Assembly (NCBI RefSeq): GCF_002095475.1
Contig: NZ_MLFR01000005.1
Span: 1 to 64,000 of the forward strand
Direction: 5' to 3'
DNA from: Pantoea rwandensis
Lineage (GTDB): Bacteria > Pseudomonadota > Gammaproteobacteria > Enterobacterales > Enterobacteriaceae
DNA length: 64,000 nt
The position numbers and the translations under genes were made by a program. Of the stretch, positions 43,017 through 52,021 are shown one piece after another. The notes beneath the pieces were generated by a model that was not told the DNA's origin, searched no databases, and was given only the letters and a program-made list of their open reading frames with translations. Position 1 is the stretch's first letter. The number at the start of each line of letters is the position of its first letter.

Positions 43017-43748
43017 ATGAATCAGAATGAAAAAGTGATTATTTTGACCGGAGCCAGCAGCGGTATTGGCGAAGGCATTGCCCGTCATTTGGCACAACAA
43101 GGCCATAAACTGGTGCTCGGCGCTCGACGTACCGATCGTCTGGCAGCGTTATGTAATACGTTACGTGCTGAAGGTGCCACGGTAGACTACCTTGCCACTG
43201 ATGTGACCCAGCGCGATGACACGCAAAAACTTGCTGACTTTACGTTGGAGAAATACGGCCGCATTGATGTGATGATCAACAATGCGGGTGTGATGCCACT
43301 CTCGCCGATGAGTTCGATGAAAGTTGATGAGTGGGATTTGATGCTGGACGTAAACGTCCGTGGCGTGCTTTACGGTATTGCTGCTGTGCTGCCAACCATG
43401 CAGGCCCAACACGCTGGGCATATCATCAACATCGCTTCTGTTGGCGCATTAAACGTATCACCCACCGCTGCCGTCTACTGCGCGACCAAATTTGCGGTAC
43501 GCGCTATTTCTGATGGTTTACGCCAGGAATCCCGCGAACTGCGTGTCACGGTAATCAACCCTGGCGTAGTGGAGTCTGAACTGGCTGACAGCATCAGTGA
43601 CAACGTGGCGCATGAAGCCATGAAAAGCTATCGACAGATTGCGCTTAAGCCTGAATCCATTGCGAAAGCCGTGAGTTGGGCCATTGAGCAGCCTGGCGAA
43701 GTAGACGTCAACGAAATCACCGTGCGCCCTACTGCCAGCCGGCATTAA
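43017..43748 (+). CDS. Classical short-chain dehydrogenase/reductase
   Basis: A 243-residue NAD(P)-dependent SDR of the YdfG/serine-dehydrogenase-like type. The cofactor motif is TGASSGIGEGIARHLA (about residues 11-26), NNAG is in VMINNAGVMPL, and the catalytic Ser, Tyr and Lys are in NIASVG and VYCATKFAV. It is divergent from the AraC regulator at 42856 and so is its best target. CGAGG lies 8 bases before ATG 43017. Substrate unknown. Confidence 0.9.
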   Translation: MNQNEKVIILTGASSGIGEGIARHLAQQGHKLVLGARRTDRLAALCNTLRAEGATVDYLATDVTQRDDTQKLADFTLEKYGRIDVMINNAGVMPLSPMSSMKVDEWDLMLDVNVRGVLYGIAAVLPTMQAQHAGHIINIASVGALNVSPTAAVYCATKFAVRAISDGLRQESRELRVTVINPGVVESELADSISDNVAHEAMKSYRQIALKPESIAKAVSWAIEQPGEVDVNEITVRPTASRH

Positions 43749-43769
43749 GGGAAAATATCCTTGGCGATT

Positions 43770-44525
43770 TCAGGCTGAAATTCGTAAAAAACGCTGCGGA
43801 GTTTCGCCCATCAAACGCCGGAACATAGAGATAAAGGCGCTGGGACTTTGGTAGCCGAGTTGATTAGCGGTACGCAACACGGTTTGTCCTTGCGCCAGTT
43901 GAACCAGCGCTTCTGAGAGACGCAGCTGCTGTCGCCACTGGGTAAAAGTGATGCCAGTTTGTTCGCGGAACAAACGCGCAAGCGTCCGCGAACTGGCCCC
44001 CACGCGATGGCCCCACTCTTCCAGCGTATCGCTGCTCGCCGGCGCCGCCAGTAACTGCTGGCAAATGTTCAACAGACGTCGATCGCTCGGCAATGGCAAA
44101 TTGCACACTGGGCCATCCGGCGCACGACGAATTTCATCCAGCAAAAGGGGCGTAATCAACTCAACCCGTGCTATTTCAGGTTGCGGTTGCAGTTCAATCT
44201 CCACCAGCGTTTGCATCAGTGCCTGCAGCAGAGGTGAAATCAACATACTGTGTGCCTGCGGCCAAAACGTACGAGCCAGTTTAGGGTCGAGGTATAAACT
44301 CGAACTGCGGATATCGCTCAACGCTGTTAACGCGTGAGGTAACGTCCCCGGCAGCCAGAGCGCACGCCCCGGCGTTAAGGTCCATGAAGCGGTTTGCGTT
44401 TGAACACGCATCACGCCCTGCAAGCAAAGTACGAGCTGAGCGACTTCATGTGCGTGCCAGCGCTCCTCACGGCCCGCGAGATAATGCATCTCGCGCGTGG
44501 CGAGCAAAGGCAATGCTGGCGTCAT
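43770..44525 (-). CDS. AraC-family regulator with cupin sensor
   Basis: A 251-residue regulator. An N-terminal cupin (EMHYLAGREERWHAHEVAQLV and PGRALWLPGTLPHAL) is followed by a C-terminal AraC DNA-binding domain with TLEEWGHRVGASSRTLARLF and ANQLGYQSPSAFISMFRRLMG (about 165-240). This NimR-like layout is common next to transporter genes. It is divergent from the siderophore receptor operon and may respond to its ligand. GAGG lies 5 bases before ATG 44525. Its 3' end is 21 bases from the convergent SDR gene. Confidence 0.88.
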   Translation of the reverse strand: MTPALPLLATREMHYLAGREERWHAHEVAQLVLCLQGVMRVQTQTASWTLTPGRALWLPGTLPHALTALSDIRSSSLYLDPKLARTFWPQAHSMLISPLLQALMQTLVEIELQPQPEIARVELITPLLLDEIRRAPDGPVCNLPLPSDRRLLNICQQLLAAPASSDTLEEWGHRVGASSRTLARLFREQTGITFTQWRQQLRLSEALVQLAQGQTVLRTANQLGYQSPSAFISMFRRLMGETPQRFLRISA

Positions 44526-44652
44526 TTCCGCCTCACGTGGTTTCTGCAACACCCTTCCACCCTATCCCGTTAATTTGCCGATTCATGTCCGCTCTGCGCG
44601 ATTTGCAATTAAGACCGCGCGAACCCGCCAGCAGGACGCTATCAATTAAAAT

Positions 44653-44671
44653 AGTAATGATTATCATTTGT
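44653..44671. promoter_or_regulatory. Fur box
   Basis: AGTAATGATTATCATTTGT matches 14 of 19 positions of the enterobacterial Fur consensus, with an unbroken 14-base core (TAATGATTATCATT). It lies 42-60 bases upstream of the TonB-dependent receptor start, so iron-Fur repression of the operon is expected. Confidence 0.85.
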
Positions 44672-44712
44672 ATCACTAATTGAGGCCATTAGAACATATC
44701 GGGGAAAAATTA

Positions 44713-46839
44713 ATGTCGGGTCATCGCACTTTTAAGCGCAAGCCACTGAGCGCACTGCTACTGATTCTGTTCAGCAGCGCATCAGCATGGGCCGCTGATA
44801 ATAATAATACGAATACCACAATGACGGTGACGGCCAATAGTGCCAGTAGCGACGGCGACGATGCTGACAGCTGGAATCAGGTGGCTAAGAAAGCAGATTC
44901 TGTCACGAAAAGTACGCGACCGATTATCGAAACGCCACAAAGTATTTCGGTCATCACCCAGGCGCAAATGGCCTCACAGGCGGCGTTGAATGTGCCGCAG
45001 GCGCTGCGCTACAACGCGGGCATTGGAGCTGAGGGCGGCGGCGCCGACTACCGTTTTGACGATATCTATATCCGTGGTTTTGCCGCCGATGAATACCTTG
45101 ATGGCCTGCGCTTGCCCACCGTGACCTACTGGTCGCGTCCGAATTTCGACACTTTCATGCTGGACCGCGTTGAAGTGGTAAAAGGCCCCAGTTCAGTCAC
45201 TTTTGGTCAGGGTAGCCCCGGTGGCGTGATTAACATGGTCAGCAAACGCCCGACGGCAGAACCTATCCACCAGATCTTCGTCAGCACCGGCAGTAACAAT
45301 CTGTTCGAAACGGGGCTCGATCTCTCAGGTGCATTGGATGAAGACGAACACTGGCTTGGACGTATTACCGGCACCTGGTCACGCAACGATACCCAGGTCG
45401 ATTACACAAAATATAAGCACTACGATATTGCCCCTGCCCTGACCTGGCAGCCGAATGACGATACCCGTCTGACCCTGCTCGGGCAGTTCCGCAAAGATCC
45501 TTACACCGGCTTTTATAACCAATTGCCGCTGGAAGGTAGCCTGATTAAGCTGGCGCAGGGTAACTACTCCGATAAATTCTACGGCGGACAGCCGGGCTTC
45601 GATTACTATCGCCGCGAGCAAGCCAGTATCGGCTACGATTTTATGCACAAATTTGATGACGTCTGGAGCGTACATCAAAATCTGCGCTATCTGCACACCA
45701 GCAGCGATTATCAGATGGTGTATCCAACGGCAACGATTACCGATGGTTCCGCCACGGTGAGCCGCGACAGCATGCGCGTGATTGAGTCGTTTAACGCCTT
45801 TGATGTCGATACCAACCTGCAAGGCAATCTTGATACCGGTGACGTTAATCACGCATTAACACTGGGTGTGGACTTTGTGCATGACGACCTGCGTCAGAAC
45901 AGCGGTTACGGCACGGCTTCAGACATCAGCTACCTTAACCCGGACTACAGTACGCCAGTTGAATCACCGTCGATTGATTACCACAGCCGCTCCTTCATGA
46001 CTCAGTTAGGTGTTTACCTGCAGGACAGCATGAAGTGGAACAACTGGGTACTGAATCTCGGCGGCCGCTACGACAAAGCGCAAACCCGCAGTCAGAACTG
46101 GGTGAGCGGTTCTCGCACCGAGTTGAATGACTACGCCTCCACCGGCCGTGCTGGCTTGCTGTATCACTTTGATAACGGCATTGCCCCTTACATCAGCTAT
46201 GGCACGTCATTCCAGCCACAAGCGGGGACGTCTTTTGGCGGCGATCCGTTTAAGCCGACCAAAGGTAAACAGGCGGAAGTGGGTGTGAAGTATCAACCTA
46301 ACGGCTTCAACGCCCTGTTTAGCGCTGCGCTGTACGATCTGCGTCAAACCAACGTCCTGACGGCCGATCCGAATCACGCAAACTACTCGGTGCAAACCGG
46401 CGAGATTCGCTCACAGGGCTTTGAGTTGGAAGCCAAAGCGAATATCACTTCCCGCTGGTTGGTCAACGCGTCCTATGCACTGACCAACCCGAAGGTGCTG
46501 TCGGCAAATGATGATACGCAAGGTAAACAACCGGTCTCAATCGCCCGTCAGACCGCCGCACTCTGGACCGAATATGCATTACCTGGCGTACTGGATGGCT
46601 TAACCATCGGCGGCGGTGGACGTTATGTCGGCACAAGCTATGCCACCAGCGATAACAGCCTGAAGGTCCCGGCAGCGATGATTTATGATGCCACCATGCG
46701 CTACCGCTGGCAGGATTGGCAGCTCGGTCTTAACCTGCAGAATCTCACCGACAAGCAGTACATCAGCAACTGTAATGACCTCGGCTGTCACTTTGGCTTA
46801 CGCCGCCAATTGATCGCCACGGTAAGTTATCAGTGGTAA
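44713..46839 (+). CDS. TonB-dependent siderophore receptor (hydroxamate type)
   Basis: A 708-residue outer-membrane receptor. The signal peptide is residues 1-28 (PLSALLLILFSSASAWAA). The plug domain has ETPQSISVITQAQMASQ, YIRGFAADEYLDGLRL, and VEVVKGPSSVTFGQGSPGGV. A 22-strand barrel follows and ends LIATVSYQW, with the expected terminal aromatic residue. It belongs to the FhuA/FoxA-like siderophore receptor family (TIGR01783-type). The xenosiderophore cannot be named. ATG 44713 with GGGG upstream is preferred. It is the first gene of the uptake operon behind the Fur box. Confidence 0.93.
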   Translation: MSGHRTFKRKPLSALLLILFSSASAWAADNNNTNTTMTVTANSASSDGDDADSWNQVAKKADSVTKSTRPIIETPQSISVITQAQMASQAALNVPQALRYNAGIGAEGGGADYRFDDIYIRGFAADEYLDGLRLPTVTYWSRPNFDTFMLDRVEVVKGPSSVTFGQGSPGGVINMVSKRPTAEPIHQIFVSTGSNNLFETGLDLSGALDEDEHWLGRITGTWSRNDTQVDYTKYKHYDIAPALTWQPNDDTRLTLLGQFRKDPYTGFYNQLPLEGSLIKLAQGNYSDKFYGGQPGFDYYRREQASIGYDFMHKFDDVWSVHQNLRYLHTSSDYQMVYPTATITDGSATVSRDSMRVIESFNAFDVDTNLQGNLDTGDVNHALTLGVDFVHDDLRQNSGYGTASDISYLNPDYSTPVESPSIDYHSRSFMTQLGVYLQDSMKWNNWVLNLGGRYDKAQTRSQNWVSGSRTELNDYASTGRAGLLYHFDNGIAPYISYGTSFQPQAGTSFGGDPFKPTKGKQAEVGVKYQPNGFNALFSAALYDLRQTNVLTADPNHANYSVQTGEIRSQGFELEAKANITSRWLVNASYALTNPKVLSANDDTQGKQPVSIARQTAALWTEYALPGVLDGLTIGGGGRYVGTSYATSDNSLKVPAAMIYDATMRYRWQDWQLGLNLQNLTDKQYISNCNDLGCHFGLRRQLIATVSYQW

Positions 46840-47705
46840 TGAATCGTCGAGCATTGATGAAGGGCGCGCTGGCAAGCGCTGCCCTTTTTTCGTTTCCAGC
46901 ATGGGCGAAGTCTGCGCCGCGCTGGGTGATCCTCGATTGGGGATTAACAGAAATGGCATTGTTACTCGGCATCACGCCGGTCGGCGTTGCCGCACCTGAC
47001 TGGTATCTCCGGCTGTTCAGTCAGCCTGCTCTGCCGTCTGGCGTTGCCGACGTTGGCTTGCTGTTCCAACCCAATTACGAAACCTTATTTGAACTGCGAC
47101 CGACACAGTTACTGGTCACGCCCGCGCATCGCATGGCTGAAGCGCAGCTCTCTCGCATTGCCCCGTTATCCTACTTTGTGACCAATAGTCCACAGCCGTG
47201 GCAGCAGGCGCAACAGAACTTGCGTCAGTTGGCGAAACTTGCAGATAACGGCCCACGCGCCGAAGAGGTGATGGCAAGTTTGCAACAACGTCTGGCGGTG
47301 GCAAGACAGCAGGCGGTACGTTTTAAAGATAAACCGATTTATTTACTGCATCCGTTGGACACATTGCATGTCTTAGCGCTGGGCCCAGGCAGTTTATTTT
47401 TTGACGTACTGGCGCTACTTGATTTACCTCATACCACGCCCTTTGCTGTCGGCGCGCAAGGCTACGCAACGCTGGAACTGGAGCAGTTAACACAGCTTCC
47501 GCCTGGCTGGCTGGCACTGCTTCCCTCATGGCCCGAGATTGATCTTACCCCGGTCTTACAGTCTCCGTTATGGCACACGCTGACACGTCCAGATGGACAT
47601 CGCCTGTTGCCATTGCCGGACGGCCTCTCCACTGAGGGTGGTGTTTTGACGGCAGTACGTTTTGCTGAAGCCTTGGTTAAAGCACTCCAGGAGGCAAATC
47701 CGTGA
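46839..47705 (+). CDS. Ferric hydroxamate-type periplasmic binding protein (FhuD-like)
   Basis: A 288-residue class III binding protein. The N-terminus carries a twin-arginine-type signal (NRRALMKGALASAALFSFPAWA). The FhuD-style pattern is visible in RWVILDWGLTEMALLLGITPVGVA, PNYETLFELRPTQLLV, and the long linking helix (QLAKLADNGPRAEEVMASLQ). It delivers the ferric siderophore to the permease. The start overlaps the receptor stop by one base (TAATG). Confidence 0.9.
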   Translation: MNRRALMKGALASAALFSFPAWAKSAPRWVILDWGLTEMALLLGITPVGVAAPDWYLRLFSQPALPSGVADVGLLFQPNYETLFELRPTQLLVTPAHRMAEAQLSRIAPLSYFVTNSPQPWQQAQQNLRQLAKLADNGPRAEEVMASLQQRLAVARQQAVRFKDKPIYLLHPLDTLHVLALGPGSLFFDVLALLDLPHTTPFAVGAQGYATLELEQLTQLPPGWLALLPSWPEIDLTPVLQSPLWHTLTRPDGHRLLPLPDGLSTEGGVLTAVRFAEALVKALQEANP

Positions 47706-49681
47706 GTCGCCATCCTGCCGTATTAACCCTGTTGTTGTTTTGTATTGCGTTGGTGCTGTGTCTGGAACAATTAACCCATCAACTACCGTGGCACGACATC
47801 TGGCAGGCTTTGACGGGGTCCGGCCTCCCCTCGCTGGCCCAACAAGTCTTTACGCTGATGTGGCTGCCGCGTCAGGGGATGGCAATATTGTGCGGTTTGG
47901 CACTCGGTTTTACCGGTGTGGTGATGCAGCAGGCGTTACGTAATCCGCTGGCGGAACCCATGACATTGGGTATCGCCAGCGGTGCCACGTTAACACTCTC
48001 TCTCACTACGTTAATGGCGCCAACCTTGCTCATAATTGGTCGGGAGTGGATAGCGCTAAGTGGTGCAATATTGGCTTTTGCGTTGGTGTTTCTGCTCAGT
48101 CTACGCCAGGGGTTTACCCCACTGGCATTAACGCTAGCCGGAATGCTGGTGAATCTCTATTGCGGTGCAGCTAATTTGCTGTTGTCGATCATTTATGACC
48201 GTTCATTGTCTGCCGTTTTTATCTGGGGTGGCGGATCGCTGACCCAGGAGAATGCGCACGCGCTGTGGTGGCTGTTACCCCGTTTACTGATTGCTGCCCT
48301 TCCCGTGTTGCTGATTATCAGGCCTTTACGTCTGCTGGCGCTGGATGAAAGGGTGACGCGCTCAATTGGCTTACCCGCCGGATGGATACGGGGTATCGCC
48401 ATACTTTCGGCACTACTGATCAGCAGCCTGGTGATCAGTGTGGTGGGTGTCATTGGCTTTATCGCGCTCGCGGCGCCCCATCTGGCCACGTTGGCAGGTG
48501 CAAAAGATTTGCGTCAGAAGCTTATCTGGTCTCCTCTACTTGCGGCTGGACTGCTGTGGCTTACCGACCAACTGGTTAGCCGTCTTAACGGCATTGATGG
48601 CTTGTTACTCCCCACCGGCATGATGACGGCACTGGCGGGCGGCCCGCTACTGCTGTGGTTTTTGCCACGCCTGCGCCATATCTTCCAGCCCGATGTGAAC
48701 GAACCCCAACCTCCCCCCTTTCCTGCTCGGGATTTTGTACGATGGCCAGTGATCGCGCTGTTTCTCTCGATGCTTGTCGTTGCCCTGGCTTTCGCTCATG
48801 GCGTTACCGGCTGGCACTGGAATTCGCTGGCGGAGATTAAGGTCATGTTGCCGTTTCGTTTGCCGCGTTTACTGGCCGCTATTGCTGCAGGTGTGTTGCT
48901 GGCGGCGGCTGGGGTTATTTTGCAGCGCGTCAGTCGTAACCCGATGGCAAGCCCTGAACTGCTGGGCATCGGTGCGGGTGCATCGCTCGGTATTACCGTA
49001 CAGCTGTTGCTCTGGCCGATGGCAGGCATGCCGGTGATGATTGCCAGTAGCGCAACGGGTGCGCTGTTGACCTTAGGGCTCACGCTGTGGCAGGCGCGTC
49101 ACTATGCGCTTAACCCTCAACGCATGTTGCTTAGTGGGCTGGCGATCACCGCCTTATTCCAGTCTGTCGCCGCAATCGTGATCAGCAATAACGGCATGGC
49201 TGCTGCGATGCTGCGTCAGCTGATGACAGGTTCGACTTACTACGTCAGTACACCCATTGCCCTGATCGCTTTTTCGCTTGCCGTCATTCTGCTGGCGCTA
49301 ACGCCATTGCTGCGCCGCGCACTGTTACTGCTGCCGCTGAATCAGGTTCCACCTTCGTTGGGCCTTAATGTCACAAAATCCCGTTTATTACTCATGCTGC
49401 TCGCAGCAGCAATGACCGGCGTCGCCACCTTAATTGTTGGTCCGTTGTCGTTTATCGGCTTGCTGGGACCGCAGCTGGCTCGCCAGCTTGGCGCTCGCAA
49501 ACCCATGGGACAACTGGCACTCGCCACGCTGATCGCAGCAATTCTGATGATGCTCGCGGACTGGGCTGGCAGCAATTTGCTCTATCCACGACAAATCCCC
49601 GCGGGCCTGATGGCCACACTGATTGGCGGCCCGTGGTTGGCGCTGTTGCTGTGGCGCCCCCTCAATAGCACAAACTCATAG
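47702..49681 (+). CDS. Ferric hydroxamate-type ABC permease, fused double domain (FhuB-like)
   Basis: A 659-residue permease that, like FhuB, contains two FecCD modules in one chain: residues 1-325 and about 345-655. Each has the ALRNPLAEPMTLGIASGA or VSRNPMASPELLGIGAGAS (coupling-region) motif and the GLIALAAPHLA-like or FIGLLGPQLARQL motif near its end. About 20 helices are visible. The start is GTG 47702, overlapping the binding-protein stop by 4 bases, with AGGAGG upstream. A FhuC-type ATPase is not encoded in this operon. Confidence 0.92.
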   Translation: MSRHPAVLTLLLFCIALVLCLEQLTHQLPWHDIWQALTGSGLPSLAQQVFTLMWLPRQGMAILCGLALGFTGVVMQQALRNPLAEPMTLGIASGATLTLSLTTLMAPTLLIIGREWIALSGAILAFALVFLLSLRQGFTPLALTLAGMLVNLYCGAANLLLSIIYDRSLSAVFIWGGGSLTQENAHALWWLLPRLLIAALPVLLIIRPLRLLALDERVTRSIGLPAGWIRGIAILSALLISSLVISVVGVIGFIALAAPHLATLAGAKDLRQKLIWSPLLAAGLLWLTDQLVSRLNGIDGLLLPTGMMTALAGGPLLLWFLPRLRHIFQPDVNEPQPPPFPARDFVRWPVIALFLSMLVVALAFAHGVTGWHWNSLAEIKVMLPFRLPRLLAAIAAGVLLAAAGVILQRVSRNPMASPELLGIGAGASLGITVQLLLWPMAGMPVMIASSATGALLTLGLTLWQARHYALNPQRMLLSGLAITALFQSVAAIVISNNGMAAAMLRQLMTGSTYYVSTPIALIAFSLAVILLALTPLLRRALLLLPLNQVPPSLGLNVTKSRLLLMLLAAAMTGVATLIVGPLSFIGLLGPQLARQLGARKPMGQLALATLIAAILMMLADWAGSNLLYPRQIPAGLMATLIGGPWLALLLWRPLNSTNS

Positions 49682-49689
49682 GAGATGAG

Positions 49690-51273
49690 GTGTCGATTTA
49701 TCTGATGTTATTGCGCACCACCGGTGCGCTGTTTTTTGTGGCGCTGGCCTGCAGTGTCATAGGCGGATTAAGCAATGCGGCGCTGTTGGCGTTAATCAAT
49801 CAGGGATTGAGCGCCAGTGATGCCCAACGCTGGCAACTGGCATGGCAATTCGCCCTGCTGGCTTTGCTGATGTTAAGTACGCGCACGCTAAGTCAGTCAC
49901 TGTTTATGTCGATGGGGCAGCGCAGCAAAGCCGAACTGCGCCGTATGCTGGTTCAGCAGGTCGCAGATGCCGGTTACGCTAAACTGGAGCTGCACGGCAT
50001 GCCACGCGCACTCAGCATCCTGACGCAGGACCTCGATCAGGTTGTGGTGTTCTTTATTGCGTTACCCAACTTTGTGATGTCGTTGGCAGTGATTGTCGGT
50101 TGCATGGGCTATCTCGGCTATCTCTCGCTGACCGTGATGGTGATTGCTCTGATCACCGTGCTGGTGGGTTCGCTTGGTTATAGCTGGGTACATCGCCGCG
50201 CCTTGCAATTGATGCGTCGTTCACGCCAGCGTGAAGAAACGCTAACCGGTGAAGTCAGTGCGCTGTTTAGTGGGGCGAAAGAGCTCCGTCTTCATGCGCC
50301 ACGCAAGCACGCATTCCTTCATAACAAGCTGTTTCACACTATTGAACAGGTGCGAATCGAACGCACCCGCGGCTATGTGCTGTATGCGTTAGCCAATATC
50401 TGGGCCAGCGTATTCTTCTTTGCGTTTATCGGTGTGGTGATGTTTTTGCTCTCCAGCGTGCTGGATTTACGCGGTGCCGTAATGTCGGGTTTCGCCATGG
50501 TTTTTCTTTACATGATTGTGCCGATAGAGAGTGCTCTCTCTGCCCTACCCGGACTGACTATGACACAGGTGGCGCTCAAGCGTATCCAAACCATGCAGCA
50601 GCAACTCCCCGCAGAGCAAACCGCTTTCGACGCGCCGCCCCTCAGCTTTCGCCAACTTGAGCTGCGCGATATCACCTATCATCACGATGCGTTTCAGCTC
50701 GGCCCCCTTTCCCTTCATTTTCATCCCGGCGAATTGGTCTATCTCACCGGTGGCAACGGCAGCGGGAAAACCACGCTGGCACGACTGCTCACCGGTCTTT
50801 ACCCAGCCGACAGCGGTCAATTAATACTGGACGGCGAGACGATCAATGAGGCCACTCGCACCCGTTATCGCCAGTTGTTTTCAGCGGTATTTAATGATTT
50901 TCACTTGTTCGAGGACTTGCAGGGTATTGATAGCGCGTGTTGGAACGATGAGGCACAAAAGTTGCTGGATGCGCTGCAGTTAACGCACAAAGTCACCTTG
51001 AAGGAGGGAAAGTTTTCCACACTCGCGCTCTCCACCGGACAGCGCAAACGCCTCGCGCTGCTGGTGGCGTGGCTGGAAGATCGCCCATTTTATCTGTTTG
51101 ATGAGTGGGCCGCCGATCAGGACCCTGCTTTCCGCGAGGTGTTTTATCATCAACTGCTTCCCGCGCTAAAGGCACGCGGTAAAGCCGTTTTAGTCATCAC
51201 CCACGATGACCGCTATTTCCATCTCGCAGACCGCTGTTTAAAACTGGAGCTGGGTCAGTTAGTCAGCGTTTGA
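49690..51273 (+). CDS. SyrD/PvdE-like cyclic peptide-type ABC exporter
   Basis: A 527-residue half-transporter. Six helices span about residues 10-290. The nucleotide-binding domain follows with Walker A GGNGSGKTT (about 354-362), signature LSTGQRKRLAL (about 448), Walker B FYLFDEWAADQD and H-loop VITHDDRY. The family exports lipopeptides or peptide siderophores (PvdE, SyrD) and related YojI. Finding it as the last gene of a siderophore uptake operon is unusual: the operon lacks its own FhuC-type ATPase. The start is GTG 49690 after AGGAGATG. No siderophore biosynthesis genes are in the window. Confidence 0.87.
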   Translation: MSIYLMLLRTTGALFFVALACSVIGGLSNAALLALINQGLSASDAQRWQLAWQFALLALLMLSTRTLSQSLFMSMGQRSKAELRRMLVQQVADAGYAKLELHGMPRALSILTQDLDQVVVFFIALPNFVMSLAVIVGCMGYLGYLSLTVMVIALITVLVGSLGYSWVHRRALQLMRRSRQREETLTGEVSALFSGAKELRLHAPRKHAFLHNKLFHTIEQVRIERTRGYVLYALANIWASVFFFAFIGVVMFLLSSVLDLRGAVMSGFAMVFLYMIVPIESALSALPGLTMTQVALKRIQTMQQQLPAEQTAFDAPPLSFRQLELRDITYHHDAFQLGPLSLHFHPGELVYLTGGNGSGKTTLARLLTGLYPADSGQLILDGETINEATRTRYRQLFSAVFNDFHLFEDLQGIDSACWNDEAQKLLDALQLTHKVTLKEGKFSTLALSTGQRKRLALLVAWLEDRPFYLFDEWAADQDPAFREVFYHQLLPALKARGKAVLVITHDDRYFHLADRCLKLELGQLVSV

Positions 51274-51958
51274 GTTTGGCTGCAGCCGCTTCCGTTGCCA
51301 CACGGCGCCGGGCGATAAAATCCTGCATCTGGGTTTGCGCCTGCGCCAGGCGTTCTGGTGAAGCGCTGCGTGGCGATCCGGAATGGAATGGCGGTTCGGG
51401 ATCGTACTCCATCTGCAATTGAATGTTTTCTGCCACCGCACGTCCAAACAGCTCTTCTGCGACGGTGAGTGCAAAATCAATTCCCGATGTCACCCCTGCG
51501 CCGGTGATACGGTTGCCATCACGTACGACACGTTCCGCTACCGGTGTAGCACCGAGCAGGCTGAGTTGATCCAGCGATCCCCAGTGGGTCGTCGCGCGAT
51601 ATCCCTGTAATAAGCCCGCAGCACCCAACACCAGCGAACCGGTGCACACGGATGTTACCCACTGCGCGTTGTTTGCCGTACGGCGCACGAAATCAAGCGT
51701 TTCCTCATCATCCATCAAGGCGATTTGCCCCGGACCACCGGGGATGCAGATCAAATCCAGCGCTGGGCAATCGTCAAAGGTGGCAGTGGGCAATATCGCC
51801 AGTCCGCGATCTGACATCACCGGCTGACGATCTTTCCACACCAGATAATTATTCACGCCAGGCATGCGGGCAAAGACTTCCCAGGGACCGGTGAGATCGA
51901 GTTGTGTGAGATTAGGGAACAGCAGCAGACCAATATTGAACGGCGGGGAGGCGGCCAT
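51263..51958 (-). CDS. DJ-1/PfpI family protein (isonitrile hydratase-like)
   Basis: A 231-residue DJ-1/PfpI-fold enzyme close in pattern and length to isonitrile hydratase InhA (228 residues), which converts isonitriles to N-formamides. The nucleophile elbow Cys is in TSVCTGSLVLGAAGLL (about residues 100-115). NIGLLLFPNLTQLDLTGPWE is at the start and ITGAGVTSGIDFALTVAEEL is after the elbow. The C-terminus is longer and basic. CGGAG lies before ATG 51958. The 3' end overlaps the convergent ABC exporter by 11 bases. Confidence 0.84.
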   Translation of the reverse strand: MAASPPFNIGLLLFPNLTQLDLTGPWEVFARMPGVNNYLVWKDRQPVMSDRGLAILPTATFDDCPALDLICIPGGPGQIALMDDEETLDFVRRTANNAQWVTSVCTGSLVLGAAGLLQGYRATTHWGSLDQLSLLGATPVAERVVRDGNRITGAGVTSGIDFALTVAEELFGRAVAENIQLQMEYDPEPPFHSGSPRSASPERLAQAQTQMQDFIARRRVATEAAAAKLKR

Positions 51959-52021
51959 GATAGGCTCCGATTAGGGGTCAGAACGTTATCATGGCCTTGA
52001 TACGAAATTAAATGCAACGGG

